DNA of 37,510 nucleotides from Fibrobacter sp. Its GTDB lineage: Bacteria > Fibrobacterota > Fibrobacteria > Fibrobacterales > Fibrobacteraceae. Positions 15,151 through 24,926 of the stretch are shown in pieces. The stretch spans positions 1 through 37,510 of the forward strand of contig JAKSIG010000027.1 of assembly GCA_024398955.1 (NCBI GenBank), read 5' to 3'. The notes under the pieces are model-generated. The model did not search any database and was not told the origin of the DNA. It saw only the letters and a list, made by a program, of their open reading frames with translations. The translations under genes were made by a program, and so were the position numbers. Numbering within the stretch: position 1 is the stretch's first letter; every line of letters starts with the position of its first letter.

Positions 15151-18100
15151 ATGCAGTTTGGAAAGAATGTATTAAGTAAAATCGTCATGGCTCTGGCTGT
15201 GGTGGTTCCCGCTATGGCAGCGGATGTTGCTCCGCTGTATTTCGATGGCATCGATGACAGCAAACAGCAGGGCTTCTGGGAAGACCTGATGAAGTACAAG
15301 ATGTTTGGTGCCGAAGGAATTAAGTTCGGCGGACAGCAAATTCTTGTGCCGGATAAGTCTGGCTGGTTTGGAACAGCAGCCGGCGATTTTGATATGCGAA
15401 GCGGTAACAATAAGCATGTTATCGGCGGTCCGGTTCTTGTTGGCGGCAATCTTGTGATGAGTGATGGTAATGACTCCATCACGTCTGGTCCAGTGCGTGT
15501 TCTTGGAAATGTTGTTATTAACCAAGAAGCTAACTGGCGTAACTCTGAGAACCTAATTTTAGGAAATCAGTGTGTTAAGGGAACCGCTAACCAGGAATAC
15601 ATTAAAGCTCATAATGATGATGCGTCAGTATTTGTTGGATCAAATTATGAAAACTGTCCGACCAGTGTGCCGCAGATAAATACCGATTTGAGAATTCCTA
15701 AGCTAGGACCAAATTCTGCTGTAGTCTATCCGGCAATCAACACGAATAATAATAAGGACAATAACAATGGGGACCGGGATTTTCCTGCGGGCCATCCGAC
15801 CATTGATGTGCCAAGAGGCGCGGGTACGTACGATATTGTCATTGATTACATTCGATTTACAAATACTAATCTTTTGGAAATCCGTATGCCTAACGGCGGT
15901 CGTTTGACCAGAATTTTCCTTACGAATGGTTTTTCAGGAGGAATTCCCTCTGGAAACCAAATTGTAGTTTCCTATATGGATAAGGATGCTGAATTTGACG
16001 AAGAAAACAAACGTTGGAAGACTGGAACCGCAACCCAGGTGAAGAACGAAGACTATGCGGGGAATCTTTTGTTCTATACTACAAAGAACATTGACTGGGC
16101 TGCTATGAATAAGGGTGATGTTATTCAGGGAACTTTCATCACGACCGGTCAGATTACCGTAAGACAGTCTATGACATTGGCTGGTCAGCTGCTTGCTGAT
16201 AATATCTACGTGGATGCTTTCTTTGACGGCTCTGGTTTCCGCTATGTTCCGTTCGATCCTCCAATTCTTTCGTTGGAACCTACTGTTGGAACTTCTTATG
16301 ATTATCCGGAAAGCGATATTGAAAAAGTCGTTGCAATTAGCCTTTCTGAAATAACCAAGGTTGATGTTTTCTTTAACTATTGCTTTGACGTGCCTGAAAC
16401 TACCAGTGAAAAAGGTCTGGCCAGCATGGCTGACTTCAACAGTGCAACGCACTTGTATGTTTGCGGAAAGGACACTGGTTCTGTAGAAATTCTTGCGGGA
16501 ACAGATCGTCCGACGGTTAAGTCTCAGATTAAAATTAACGTGGCTACGGACGCCTTTCTTGAGGGAAACGAAAAAGCTCGAATCAAAATTTTCGATTTGA
16601 GCGGTGCAGTGATGCCGGGTAATGTCCGCGATGGATTCTTTGATTTGAATCTTATTGATGTGAATTCTTTACCGGTGGTAGAAGACGCCCACGTCATTGC
16701 TAAGGAAGATGTTCCTTATACTTTCGATAATGCAACCGAACTAACCTCTACTTACTTCTCAGAGACCGGAGTTCCGCAGAAGGGTGTTGTTATCAAGAGC
16801 TTGCCCGAAAGTGATAAGGGTTCCTTAACCTACAAGGGGAAAAATCTTTCCGCCTCTCAGGTTATTCCTGTAGATTCTCTGAAGGACCTTGTCTTTACCC
16901 CTGCTAAGGATCTTTATGGTGATCCTTCCTCTTCCTATGCGTATACATCCTTTGCGTTTACCGTTGTTGATATCAATAATATTGTCGGTTCCGGCAGCAA
17001 AACGGTATACGTTAGTGTTCTTCCCGTCAACGACGCTCCTGAGTTGTCCTCCAATGGTTACACTATTCCGGAACATGGCGTAAAGAGTGAAGATCGTATT
17101 GCTAATGGTAACATTAATGTAGATGACGTTGACGATGAGACTGGTTTCACTTACAGATTTGACAATGTTTTTGATTCCGAAAATACAGAAGACAATTTCA
17201 AGAAGATTAACGAATTCTTTACCATTGATCCGTCTACTGGCGTTATCTCTGTGAAGGACGGCGTTGACTTGAATTATGAAACGGATCAGGAACCTCTCCA
17301 TATTCGTGTTGTTGTCAAGGATATGGGGTCCTCTACAGATGATCCTGATGACGCAGATTCCTCCAAGATTGTTGTGTCTATTACCATCACTGATGTCAAC
17401 GAAGATCCTATCGTTGTTAATCAGGAATTTGAAATTAAGGAAGGCGAGGCTGGCATCAAGGTCCACACTGTGGGTGGCGACTCCACAAGCAAGGATGATG
17501 GCCGTCTGATTGCTAGTGATCCTGATCTTCCTTCCAAGCCCTTTGGTCAGCTGACTTACAAAATTGATGAAAAGGATGTTCCCTTTGTCATTGATTCGAA
17601 GACTGGTCTGATCAGCGTTCAGAAGGATGCTGTGCTTGATCATGAAACGCAGGACGTGTATACGTTCCATGTGACTGTTGCCGATGGTGGTGACGGTAAG
17701 GGTGGCGATATTAAGTCCAAGACTGTTGAAGTTACTGTATATGTACGTGATGTCAATGAAACTCCTCACTTTGTCAAGGACAATGCTCCCAACTACGACC
17801 AGGACGAAAAGACTCCTAAGCACGAAGTCAAGAATGGTGACTTGGTCAAGGAATGGGAAGTTATTGATGAAGATTCCTATGATGACCTTAAGAACTTGAC
17901 CTTGACCTTGACTCAGGTTGGTTTTGATTCGGATAAGGATGCGGGCAAGGCTTCCGTAAAAGACATCTTTGAATTGACCTCCGAAACTCGCCCTGGTAAG
18001 AATGGCGACCGTGATTCCATGTTCGTCAAGTTGGTGGTGAAGGATGCCGACAAGCTGAATCATGAACTTGTCATGAAGGATTGGAATGATTCTGTCTTTA

Positions 18101-21100
18101 ACGTGGTTATCAAGGTTGAAGACGCCGAATTCAGCGACACCCTGCAGCGCACCGTTACCATTCGTGACTTGAACGAAACTCCGGTTGTTGCCGAAGGTCA
18201 GGTCTTTGAAGTGCCTGAATATGATGGCAAGAATGTTGTGACCGAAGTTCTGCCTAAGGGTTGGAAGAATGGCGATCCGAAGAATGTTGTGGCTAGCGAT
18301 TCCGACCGCGTCCAGGTGCCCAATGGCCAGTTTACCTATTCTATTGCAGAAAAGGATACCCCGTTCCAGATTTCTGAGGACGGTGTCATTACCGTAAAGA
18401 GTGGTGTTTTGCTGGATTACGAAGATGTGCCTTCTTACTCCGTTACTGTCTGGGTAAAGGATAAGGGTAATCCTGCAGATTCTAGCTTTGCTACAGTGAC
18501 CATCAATGTGAAGGATGTGAACGAAAAGCCGGAATTGGTCAAGGATGACGAATCCAACTATCCTATCGAAGAAAAGACTGTTGATCACCTCGTGGCTAAG
18601 GGCACCTTGATCAATGAATGGGAATTCATTGACGTGGATGGTTCCGATGATATTAGCAACCTGAAACTTGATATTGAACATGTGAACTGTGTCAAGAATG
18701 TTTGCTCTGCTGTTGATGAAGCAGGCAAGGTTGCATTGAAGGATATCTTCTCCCTGAAGACTGAATCTCGCAAGGGCGAAGACGGAAAGAACCATATGTT
18801 CGTTCAGCTGGTCGTGGAAAATCCGGACAAGCTGAATCATGAACCTGTCATGAAGGATTGGAAGGATTCCGCATTTACCTTTGTTCTTTCTGTGACTGAT
18901 GCTGATGACGCAAAGGATACCTTGATCCGTAAGGTGACTGTCCGTGATGTGAACGAAACTCCGGCTATTACCGATACTCGTGAATTTACCATTGCGGAAT
19001 CTGTCGGCGAAAATCCTGCAACTAAGGTTTTGCCGAAGCTTTGGGTTGCCGGTGAACCGGATTATGTCTTGGCTAATGATTCCGACCGTGTCGAAGTACT
19101 CAATGGTAAGTATGAGTACTCCATTGCCGACAATCCCTACTTTGCAATTGATCCTGTTAAGGGTGTCATCACTGTAAAGAATGGTGTAAAGATTGACTAT
19201 GAGGATCCTGCCCTTGAGAAGGTGGGGGACGACAAGATTTATAAGGTGACTGTCTCTGTCAAGGACAAGGGCGTTGGCAAGCTTGAAAGTTCCAAGGAAA
19301 TTACCATTTACGTGACCAACGAAAATGAAGGTCCTGAACTGACTGACGATGGAAAGACCTGGATTGTTGACGAACATGTCCAAATCCACAACTTCGGTTC
19401 TCTCATTGCTACCGACGTTGATGAAGGTGACGAAGACAACTTCTCCTGGTCTATCAAGATGGTAACTGCTGGTGCTCCGGCGGATCTCTTCAAGATTGAT
19501 TCGAAGACTGGTGAAGTTTCTGTCAATGGCTCCCTGAATGATTTCGAAACGCTCTGGAACAAGGCTATCTATAACGAAAAGACCCACGCTCTGGAATTCA
19601 AGGTCGCCATTACTGTTGAAGATGAGGCTCACGCATCTAGCACCTTGCCGAAGGTCATTTCCATTCGCGACGTGAACGAAACTCCGGTCATTGCAGACCA
19701 GAAGTTCATTGTGAAGGAAAACACCTTGGCTGGCGATACTGTTCGCCCCGAAGGCTGGAAGAAGGGTAGTTCGTCCAATGTCACCGCTAGTGAAAATGAC
19801 GAACATTCTCTGCCCAACGGTCAGTTTGAATATTCCATTGTTGGTGAAACTCCGTTCGTGATTGACCCGATTACTGGTGTTATCACTGTAAAGGCTGATT
19901 CAACCTTGAATCATGAAGATCCTGCTTTGACCGGAAGCACTTACCCTGTGACTGTTAAGGTTAAGGACAAGGGCAATCCTGCTGATTCTGCTACAGCTGT
20001 CATTAGCATTTATATCGATGATGATAACGATAAGCCGATTATCGTTCCTGATCCGGTGTGCGACGAAAACAAGGAAAATTGCCACCAGTGCGATCCTGAA
20101 AAGGAAGTTTGCACTCCTGTTACTGTTTGCGATGCCACCATCGAAAAGTGCGATGACGTCTGTGACGCCTCTAAGGAAAAGTGCGATCCTGATCCTGAAT
20201 GTAAGGAAGGCCAGTGTGGCTATGCTGTCAACAAGGACACCGTTTACATTAGCGTAAAGGAAAATACAGGAAAGGATTACAAGGTCCTGGAATACTATGT
20301 ATTTGACGAAGACGAAGCCGATCTCAAGAAGATGACTGTCAGCTTTGTCGATGTGAACGGTTCTGGCTCTAAGGATCTGTTTAAGATTACCGAAACACTG
20401 GTGGACGGCAATAAGCTTGTTCTGACCACTGCTACCGACATTGACTACGAAAGCGTTAAGGATACTCATAAGATTCTGATTATCGCCAATGATGGCCTGC
20501 TTGCTGATACCATTGTTCGTGTCATTAAGATTGTTGATGAAAACGAAGCTCCTAGCGCAGAAGACTTCAAGGATTCTATTCCTGAAAATCCGGCTAAGGG
20601 CTATGTTGTTGGTACTGTAAAGGCTAGCGATCCCGATACAAAGAATCCTGCTTACGGCACCTTGAGTTACAAGGTGGTGGAAGATGGCGTTCCCTTCGAA
20701 ATGGACGGTAACAAGATTATCGTGAAGGATCCCTCTGCCCTGAATTACGAAAAGGATTCTGTCTTTGTATTCCATGTAGAAGTAACCGATGGTGCAACCA
20801 CTCCGGCAATCTCTGAAGTTACCATTAAGCTGAAGGATGTTGGTGAAACTCCCGAAATCATCGAGGACGATCCTACTTGCGACGAAAAGAATCCTGAAGA
20901 TTGCCATAAGTGCGACGCCATGATTGCTGATTGTGGCAAGCCTAACGATCCTCCTGCAGACTGCGTTGAAAAATGCGGTAGCGAAGATAAGGATGGCAAC
21001 ATCGTTCTGAACGTTAAGGAAAATTCTCCCACAGGTACTGTGGTTCTTGAATACTATGTCAAGGACGAAGATGTGGGTGACCTGGAATCCATGAAGGTTT

Positions 21101-24100
21101 CTATCAAGAACGATAACAAGTCTGGATTCGATTCCCTGTTCGTTTACGATAATAAGCTGGTCAAGGATGAAATTGGCTACAAGCTTGTGGTTACCGTGAA
21201 GGATAGCGCAAAGCTTGACTACGAAACCGTAAAGGAACTCCACAAGATTACCATCACTGTTACCGACAAGGATGACAGCACCGCTTCTATCGTTCGTACC
21301 ATCAAGGTTGTTGACGTTAACGAACCTCCGTTCGTTGTTGCTAACGAATTCCACCTTGATGAACATAACAATGCCGATACGGTCTTTGCAAAGATCGAAT
21401 GGGGTGACGACAAGGATACAAAGCAGCCGGCCTTCCGCGATAACAAGGTTGTTCTTATCGATGGCGATACCGATGTGTTTGAAGTGGACTCTGTTGGTAA
21501 CATTACCGCAAAGAAGGCCTTCAACTTCGAAACGGATGAAACTACCTATACCTTGGTCGTGAAGGTTGTTGATAAGAACGATCCGACTCTGTTCGTTGTT
21601 GACACCATGACTATCAAGATTGACAATATCCTTGAAACTCCGTACATCACTACTCCGGAATTCAAGATCGATGAAAATGTCAAGAAGGATTCTGTAATCG
21701 CAGTTATTGAATCTGAAGACAAGGACGATCCTGAAAATAAGGAAGACCGCAAGTACACCTTGGTTACTCCCAGCGACTTCGTGAAGGTTACTGAAGATGG
21801 CAAGGTTGTGGTGAAGGATCCTTCTAAGTTCGATTACGAAAAGAATACTTCTTTCAAAATTGACGTTAAGGTAACTGATCCTCAGGGTAAGGACTCTGTG
21901 ACTACAATCGTTGTTTCCATCAACGACGTGAACGAAGCTCCTGCAATTAAGGACCAGATTATTCATGTGTCTGAAGATGCGACTATCGGTTCTGTGATTG
22001 ACACTGTCGAGGCTGTGGATCCGGATAAGAATCCGAAGTACAGCACTCTTACCTATACAGCTGTTGGTGGCGATACCACAGTGTTCAAGGTCAATCCCAA
22101 GACTGGTGCTGTGACTTTGATTGATTCACTGGACTACGAAAAGAAGAAGTCCTATGAACTGGTTGTTGCTGTCAACGATGGTGAATTTACCGAAGAAGCT
22201 AAGGTTACTATCCTGGTGGACAACATCCTCGAAAAGTCTGAAGTTGAGATTACCAAGGTCGAAAATACCGATACAACTTGGACTTATCCGAAGGAAATTT
22301 ACACCAACAATCCTGATGCTGTAATTACCTGGACTCAGGATGGTGATACCCTTTCTATGGATACTACTTATCATGAAGGCAAGAACGTTATCGTGATTAC
22401 CTATAAGGATCCTGCAAAGGATGTTGCTGGTTCCGATACCGTGATTGTTTACTTCAGTACCGCCGCTCCGGAAGTGATTGTGACTGCCAACGGTAATGAT
22501 GTTGATGCCAAGAACATCTATACCATTGTTGAAAAGACTGATGAAAAGGATTCTAGCATCTACGTTAACGGTCCTAAGAACGATATCAAGATTATTGTTC
22601 GTGACACCGTGGCCCATATGGTAGATTCCTTTAATGTCAAGCTGGAACTGGATACTGTGAAGTTGGATAAGGGCGCCTTGAGTAGCGTGACTTCTGTTGC
22701 CAAGGATGGTCCTGTTCTTAACCTGAACCCCGCCGGTGGCGTTTCTAGAACTCCTGTGAACGGTACCGAAGTCAACGTTTCCTACACCGAAAAGATTGGT
22801 AAGCAAGAAGTAACCGTTACTTACAAGACCGATAACAAGGGCGAAATTCTGCTGACTCCTGTAATTGGTGCCGATGGCAAGGTTGACTCCATTGAAGTGA
22901 TTACCGTTTCTTACGTAAAGACCATCAATGGCAAGGAAGTTACTGTTTCTTACCAGGCTGATGCCGCTACCGGCGAAGTCCTGATGAGCGATGCTTCTGG
23001 CGTCTTGATGACTACCGCCGCTGCTGAATCCGCAAACTCCTCTCATGTTTCCAGTTCTTCTTCCTCTAAGGGTGACAAGAACAGCAGCGACAGCAAGGGC
23101 GATAAGGACAAGAATGACAAGGACGATGGCTCCAGCACCTATGTTTCTAAGGGTGGTGTAGGCTCCTTCGTGGTCACTTACGAATATGTTGACAAAGAGG
23201 GTAATACCGCACTTGTTTCTTACGTGATTGACGAAAACGGAGAATTGGTCAAGAATGCAGAAGGCGATATCGGTTACTCTGTGGCCTATACTTACACTAA
23301 CAAGTATGGCAACTCTGCAACCCAGTCTGTGTTCATTGTGCTTGACCAGGCTCCGCCAGTTGTGAAGATTACTGCCCCGACTTATGGTCAAGTGGTATAC
23401 TCCAACTACGTAAACGTCGTCTGGACTGTAGATGGTGTTGAACAGGATACCTTGAATGTTCAGGGCCTTGAAGAAGGTACTAATGCTATCGTCCGCTTCT
23501 TCCGCGATAAGGCCGGTAACGAAGCTTCCGATACAGTCTATGTGGTGATGAAGGATGGCAAGAACGTTGATATCGCTCTTGAACAGCCGGTAACCACCAT
23601 TACCTTGGACAAGGTCAACGAATACTACGCCGCAAATGCTCCGGAAGAAGGACAGACCTTCGGTGTAAGCATTAGGAACCCGTCTACCGGTAAGGAAGTT
23701 GAAACCCTGAAGGGTGGTAGCTTCGATACTAAGAAGGGTAGTGGCGAAGAACCGTATCCGGGTCTGCCGGGCCACCTTGGTCCCACCATGTCTATGGACA
23801 TTCGCCTGCCGGTGATTAACGACGTGGGCGGTATGGCTACCTTGGATGACCTTGTGTCCGATGACGGACGTATTGCGCTGGAAGGTGTTGATGCCGGTAA
23901 TAGTGAAAAGGTCACTGTTGAAGAATATATTGAGGAATACTGTGACGGTTCTATCAAGAAGGTAAGCGATCTGAGCAAGGTTAACCTGTACAAGTCCAAG
24001 ATGGATGTGAAGATCTGGATTTACACATCTCTGGGTAACTTCGTTGATTACTACACCTTCACTCAGAACCTGGATGATCCGGACTACACGAACGAAGCTG

Positions 24101-24333
24101 GCTTGCTCCAGATGTATTTCGAAATGAAACCGGATAAGAATGGCGATGTTCGTACCGAAAGCGGTAAGCTGCTGGGTACAGGTTCCTACGTCTACAAGGT
24201 TGAAGCAAAGGTTCGTTCTGAACTCAAGTGTACCTTGCCGCCGGTTTCTACGGGTAAGAAGATGGGCGACGTTGTCAAGAACAGCGATAACCTGCTGAAG
24301 CCCTTCGGTTACAAGCGTCCTAAGTCTCGCTAA
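15151..24333 (+). CDS. Giant secreted cadherin-repeat surface protein
   Basis: About 3060 residues. I choose the ATG at 15151 (AGGGAG, 7-nt spacing), which starts a clean signal peptide ending VVVPAMA-AD. Order by nucleotide: a Gly/Asn-rich N-terminal beta region (15220-16250, resembling choice-of-anchor A), a Calx-beta-like domain (~16260-16660, FLEGNEKARIKI), a tandem-95/cadherin-like domain to ~17040, then about 14 cadherin-like repeats with DxNE, DxD and LDYE calcium motifs (17040-22220). Then come an Ig-like region, a Ser/Asp/Lys linker (23040-23150), another Ig-like domain and a C-terminal ~200-residue domain with a GTGSYVYKVE segment recalling FlgD-type Ig ends. Two Cys-rich linkers interrupt the repeats. 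It is probably a calcium-stabilised adhesin or cell-surface stalk. The export route is not evident beyond Sec; a type 9-like route is only possible. Confidence 0.85.
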   Translation: MQFGKNVLSKIVMALAVVVPAMAADVAPLYFDGIDDSKQQGFWEDLMKYKMFGAEGIKFGGQQILVPDKSGWFGTAAGDFDMRSGNNKHVIGGPVLVGGNLVMSDGNDSITSGPVRVLGNVVINQEANWRNSENLILGNQCVKGTANQEYIKAHNDDASVFVGSNYENCPTSVPQINTDLRIPKLGPNSAVVYPAINTNNNKDNNNGDRDFPAGHPTIDVPRGAGTYDIVIDYIRFTNTNLLEIRMPNGGRLTRIFLTNGFSGGIPSGNQIVVSYMDKDAEFDEENKRWKTGTATQVKNEDYAGNLLFYTTKNIDWAAMNKGDVIQGTFITTGQITVRQSMTLAGQLLADNIYVDAFFDGSGFRYVPFDPPILSLEPTVGTSYDYPESDIEKVVAISLSEITKVDVFFNYCFDVPETTSEKGLASMADFNSATHLYVCGKDTGSVEILAGTDRPTVKSQIKINVATDAFLEGNEKARIKIFDLSGAVMPGNVRDGFFDLNLIDVNSLPVVEDAHVIAKEDVPYTFDNATELTSTYFSETGVPQKGVVIKSLPESDKGSLTYKGKNLSASQVIPVDSLKDLVFTPAKDLYGDPSSSYAYTSFAFTVVDINNIVGSGSKTVYVSVLPVNDAPELSSNGYTIPEHGVKSEDRIANGNINVDDVDDETGFTYRFDNVFDSENTEDNFKKINEFFTIDPSTGVISVKDGVDLNYETDQEPLHIRVVVKDMGSSTDDPDDADSSKIVVSITITDVNEDPIVVNQEFEIKEGEAGIKVHTVGGDSTSKDDGRLIASDPDLPSKPFGQLTYKIDEKDVPFVIDSKTGLISVQKDAVLDHETQDVYTFHVTVADGGDGKGGDIKSKTVEVTVYVRDVNETPHFVKDNAPNYDQDEKTPKHEVKNGDLVKEWEVIDEDSYDDLKNLTLTLTQVGFDSDKDAGKASVKDIFELTSETRPGKNGDRDSMFVKLVVKDADKLNHELVMKDWNDSVFNVVIKVEDAEFSDTLQRTVTIRDLNETPVVAEGQVFEVPEYDGKNVVTEVLPKGWKNGDPKNVVASDSDRVQVPNGQFTYSIAEKDTPFQISEDGVITVKSGVLLDYEDVPSYSVTVWVKDKGNPADSSFATVTINVKDVNEKPELVKDDESNYPIEEKTVDHLVAKGTLINEWEFIDVDGSDDISNLKLDIEHVNCVKNVCSAVDEAGKVALKDIFSLKTESRKGEDGKNHMFVQLVVENPDKLNHEPVMKDWKDSAFTFVLSVTDADDAKDTLIRKVTVRDVNETPAITDTREFTIAESVGENPATKVLPKLWVAGEPDYVLANDSDRVEVLNGKYEYSIADNPYFAIDPVKGVITVKNGVKIDYEDPALEKVGDDKIYKVTVSVKDKGVGKLESSKEITIYVTNENEGPELTDDGKTWIVDEHVQIHNFGSLIATDVDEGDEDNFSWSIKMVTAGAPADLFKIDSKTGEVSVNGSLNDFETLWNKAIYNEKTHALEFKVAITVEDEAHASSTLPKVISIRDVNETPVIADQKFIVKENTLAGDTVRPEGWKKGSSSNVTASENDEHSLPNGQFEYSIVGETPFVIDPITGVITVKADSTLNHEDPALTGSTYPVTVKVKDKGNPADSATAVISIYIDDDNDKPIIVPDPVCDENKENCHQCDPEKEVCTPVTVCDATIEKCDDVCDASKEKCDPDPECKEGQCGYAVNKDTVYISVKENTGKDYKVLEYYVFDEDEADLKKMTVSFVDVNGSGSKDLFKITETLVDGNKLVLTTATDIDYESVKDTHKILIIANDGLLADTIVRVIKIVDENEAPSAEDFKDSIPENPAKGYVVGTVKASDPDTKNPAYGTLSYKVVEDGVPFEMDGNKIIVKDPSALNYEKDSVFVFHVEVTDGATTPAISEVTIKLKDVGETPEIIEDDPTCDEKNPEDCHKCDAMIADCGKPNDPPADCVEKCGSEDKDGNIVLNVKENSPTGTVVLEYYVKDEDVGDLESMKVSIKNDNKSGFDSLFVYDNKLVKDEIGYKLVVTVKDSAKLDYETVKELHKITITVTDKDDSTASIVRTIKVVDVNEPPFVVANEFHLDEHNNADTVFAKIEWGDDKDTKQPAFRDNKVVLIDGDTDVFEVDSVGNITAKKAFNFETDETTYTLVVKVVDKNDPTLFVVDTMTIKIDNILETPYITTPEFKIDENVKKDSVIAVIESEDKDDPENKEDRKYTLVTPSDFVKVTEDGKVVVKDPSKFDYEKNTSFKIDVKVTDPQGKDSVTTIVVSINDVNEAPAIKDQIIHVSEDATIGSVIDTVEAVDPDKNPKYSTLTYTAVGGDTTVFKVNPKTGAVTLIDSLDYEKKKSYELVVAVNDGEFTEEAKVTILVDNILEKSEVEITKVENTDTTWTYPKEIYTNNPDAVITWTQDGDTLSMDTTYHEGKNVIVITYKDPAKDVAGSDTVIVYFSTAAPEVIVTANGNDVDAKNIYTIVEKTDEKDSSIYVNGPKNDIKIIVRDTVAHMVDSFNVKLELDTVKLDKGALSSVTSVAKDGPVLNLNPAGGVSRTPVNGTEVNVSYTEKIGKQEVTVTYKTDNKGEILLTPVIGADGKVDSIEVITVSYVKTINGKEVTVSYQADAATGEVLMSDASGVLMTTAAAESANSSHVSSSSSSKGDKNSSDSKGDKDKNDKDDGSSTYVSKGGVGSFVVTYEYVDKEGNTALVSYVIDENGELVKNAEGDIGYSVAYTYTNKYGNSATQSVFIVLDQAPPVVKITAPTYGQVVYSNYVNVVWTVDGVEQDTLNVQGLEEGTNAIVRFFRDKAGNEASDTVYVVMKDGKNVDIALEQPVTTITLDKVNEYYAANAPEEGQTFGVSIRNPSTGKEVETLKGGSFDTKKGSGEEPYPGLPGHLGPTMSMDIRLPVINDVGGMATLDDLVSDDGRIALEGVDAGNSEKVTVEEYIEEYCDGSIKKVSDLSKVNLYKSKMDVKIWIYTSLGNFVDYYTFTQNLDDPDYTNEAGLLQMYFEMKPDKNGDVRTESGKLLGTGSYVYKVEAKVRSELKCTLPPVSTGKKMGDVVKNSDNLLKPFGYKRPKSR
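17761..20036 (+). repeat. Three tandem two-domain (A-B) cadherin units
   Basis: Long A-type repeats (shared DKLNHE, VMKDW, KDIFxL) alternate with short B-type repeats (shared PNGQF, GVITVK, VKDKGNPADS). Units lie at about 17761-18525, 18526-19329 and 19330-20036; the third has the most divergent A repeat. This shows growth by duplication of pairs. Confidence 0.75.
20058..20979 (+). repeat. Two Cys-rich linkers each followed by a VLEYYV-type cadherin repeat
   Basis: Linker 1 (about 20058-20220) has ten Cys and linker 2 (about 20878-20979) six. Both begin CDE, then a [DN]CH[QK]CD core. The repeat after each starts with KEN and VLEYYV and contains DLxxM. A single ordinary repeat sits between them, so this is a second duplicated block. 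Confidence 0.7.
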
Positions 24334-24350
24334 TGTAGGAGACATTGAAG

Positions 24351-24380
24351 AAAAGCCCCGAATGAAAATTCGGGGCTTTT
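24351..24380 (+). terminator. Terminator of the giant surface-protein gene
   Basis: AAAAGCCCCGAA (24351-24362) and TTCGGGGCTTTT (24369-24380) form a 12-bp stem with a 6-nt loop, ending in a run of five T residues. It starts 18 bp after the stop codon. Confidence 0.9.
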
Positions 24381-24409
24381 TGTACATAGCTTAATTTTTT
24401 TTGACGCTG

Positions 24410-24437
24410 TTGACAGTTTCTGCATAATTGCTAAGAT
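24410..24437 (+). promoter_or_regulatory. Sigma-70-like promoter of the SUI1/YciH gene
   Basis: TTGACA (24410-24415), a 16-bp spacer and TAAGAT (24432-24437) lie about 70 bp upstream of the start codon. Confidence 0.5.
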
Positions 24438-24507
24438 TAAGAAAACGATGGTTTGGGAAGATTGAACTTTCTGACCGGTTAGAAGATTACAAAATAACAT
24501 CTAGGAC

Positions 24508-24843
24508 ATGAATTGTATGGGTATCGAAGAACGTAGCACTTTAGTCTATTCTACAGGCGTAGGCCGCATCAAAGAAGAAAAGCCAAGGGCGGAACGTCCC
24601 AAGGGCGATGGAGTGGTTCGCATTCAGTTGAAGCGCCTGGGTGGTGGTAAAATGGCTAGCGTGGTTACGGGCGTGCCCCTTGATGAAGATGGACTGAAGG
24701 ATTTAGGCCGCGAATTGAAACAGAAATGCGGAGTTGGCGGCTCTGTGAAAGACTTTGTCATTGAAATTCAGGGCGACAAACGCAATGTTTTGAAGGCCGA
24801 ACTTGAAAAGCGTGGCTATACGGTAAAACTTGCTGGTGGCTAG
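24508..24843 (+). CDS. yciH: SUI1/eIF1-family translation factor (YciH-like)
   Basis: The protein has 111 residues. The SUI1 fold is seen from about residue 36: VVRIQLKRLGGGKMASVVTG, then LGRELKQKCGVGGSVKD and IEIQGDKRNVLKAELEKRGY. This is the bacterial YciH/eIF1 form, which acts on the 30S P-site and inhibits or proofreads initiation under stress. The N-terminal ~30 residues are basic and variable, as usual. The ATG at 24508 has AGGA very close to it; the second ATG at 24517 (MGIEERS) is also possible. It has its own promoter-like sequence and sits between the giant surface protein and the FecR gene with no obvious functional link to either. Confidence 0.88.
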   Translation: MNCMGIEERSTLVYSTGVGRIKEEKPRAERPKGDGVVRIQLKRLGGGKMASVVTGVPLDEDGLKDLGRELKQKCGVGGSVKDFVIEIQGDKRNVLKAELEKRGYTVKLAGG

Positions 24844-24926
24844 TTTTGATTTATATCACCTTTATAAAGATTCCGTGAATTTTTAAGCAAAAAAAGCATA
24901 TTTTCAAAGAAAAAAGTTGAGGGATT

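Noticed and set aside
14814..15482. Minus-strand open frame across the divergent region into the giant gene
   Set aside because: It overlaps the signal peptide and N-terminal part of the giant gene, has no ribosome-binding site, and covers the presumed promoter region.
16825..24387. Three very long open frames antisense to the giant surface-protein gene
   Set aside because: They are aligned codon for codon with the sense frame, so a stop would need a sense TTA, CTA or TCA codon. These are rare in the strongly biased giant gene. Translations show no domain or signal and look like shadows.
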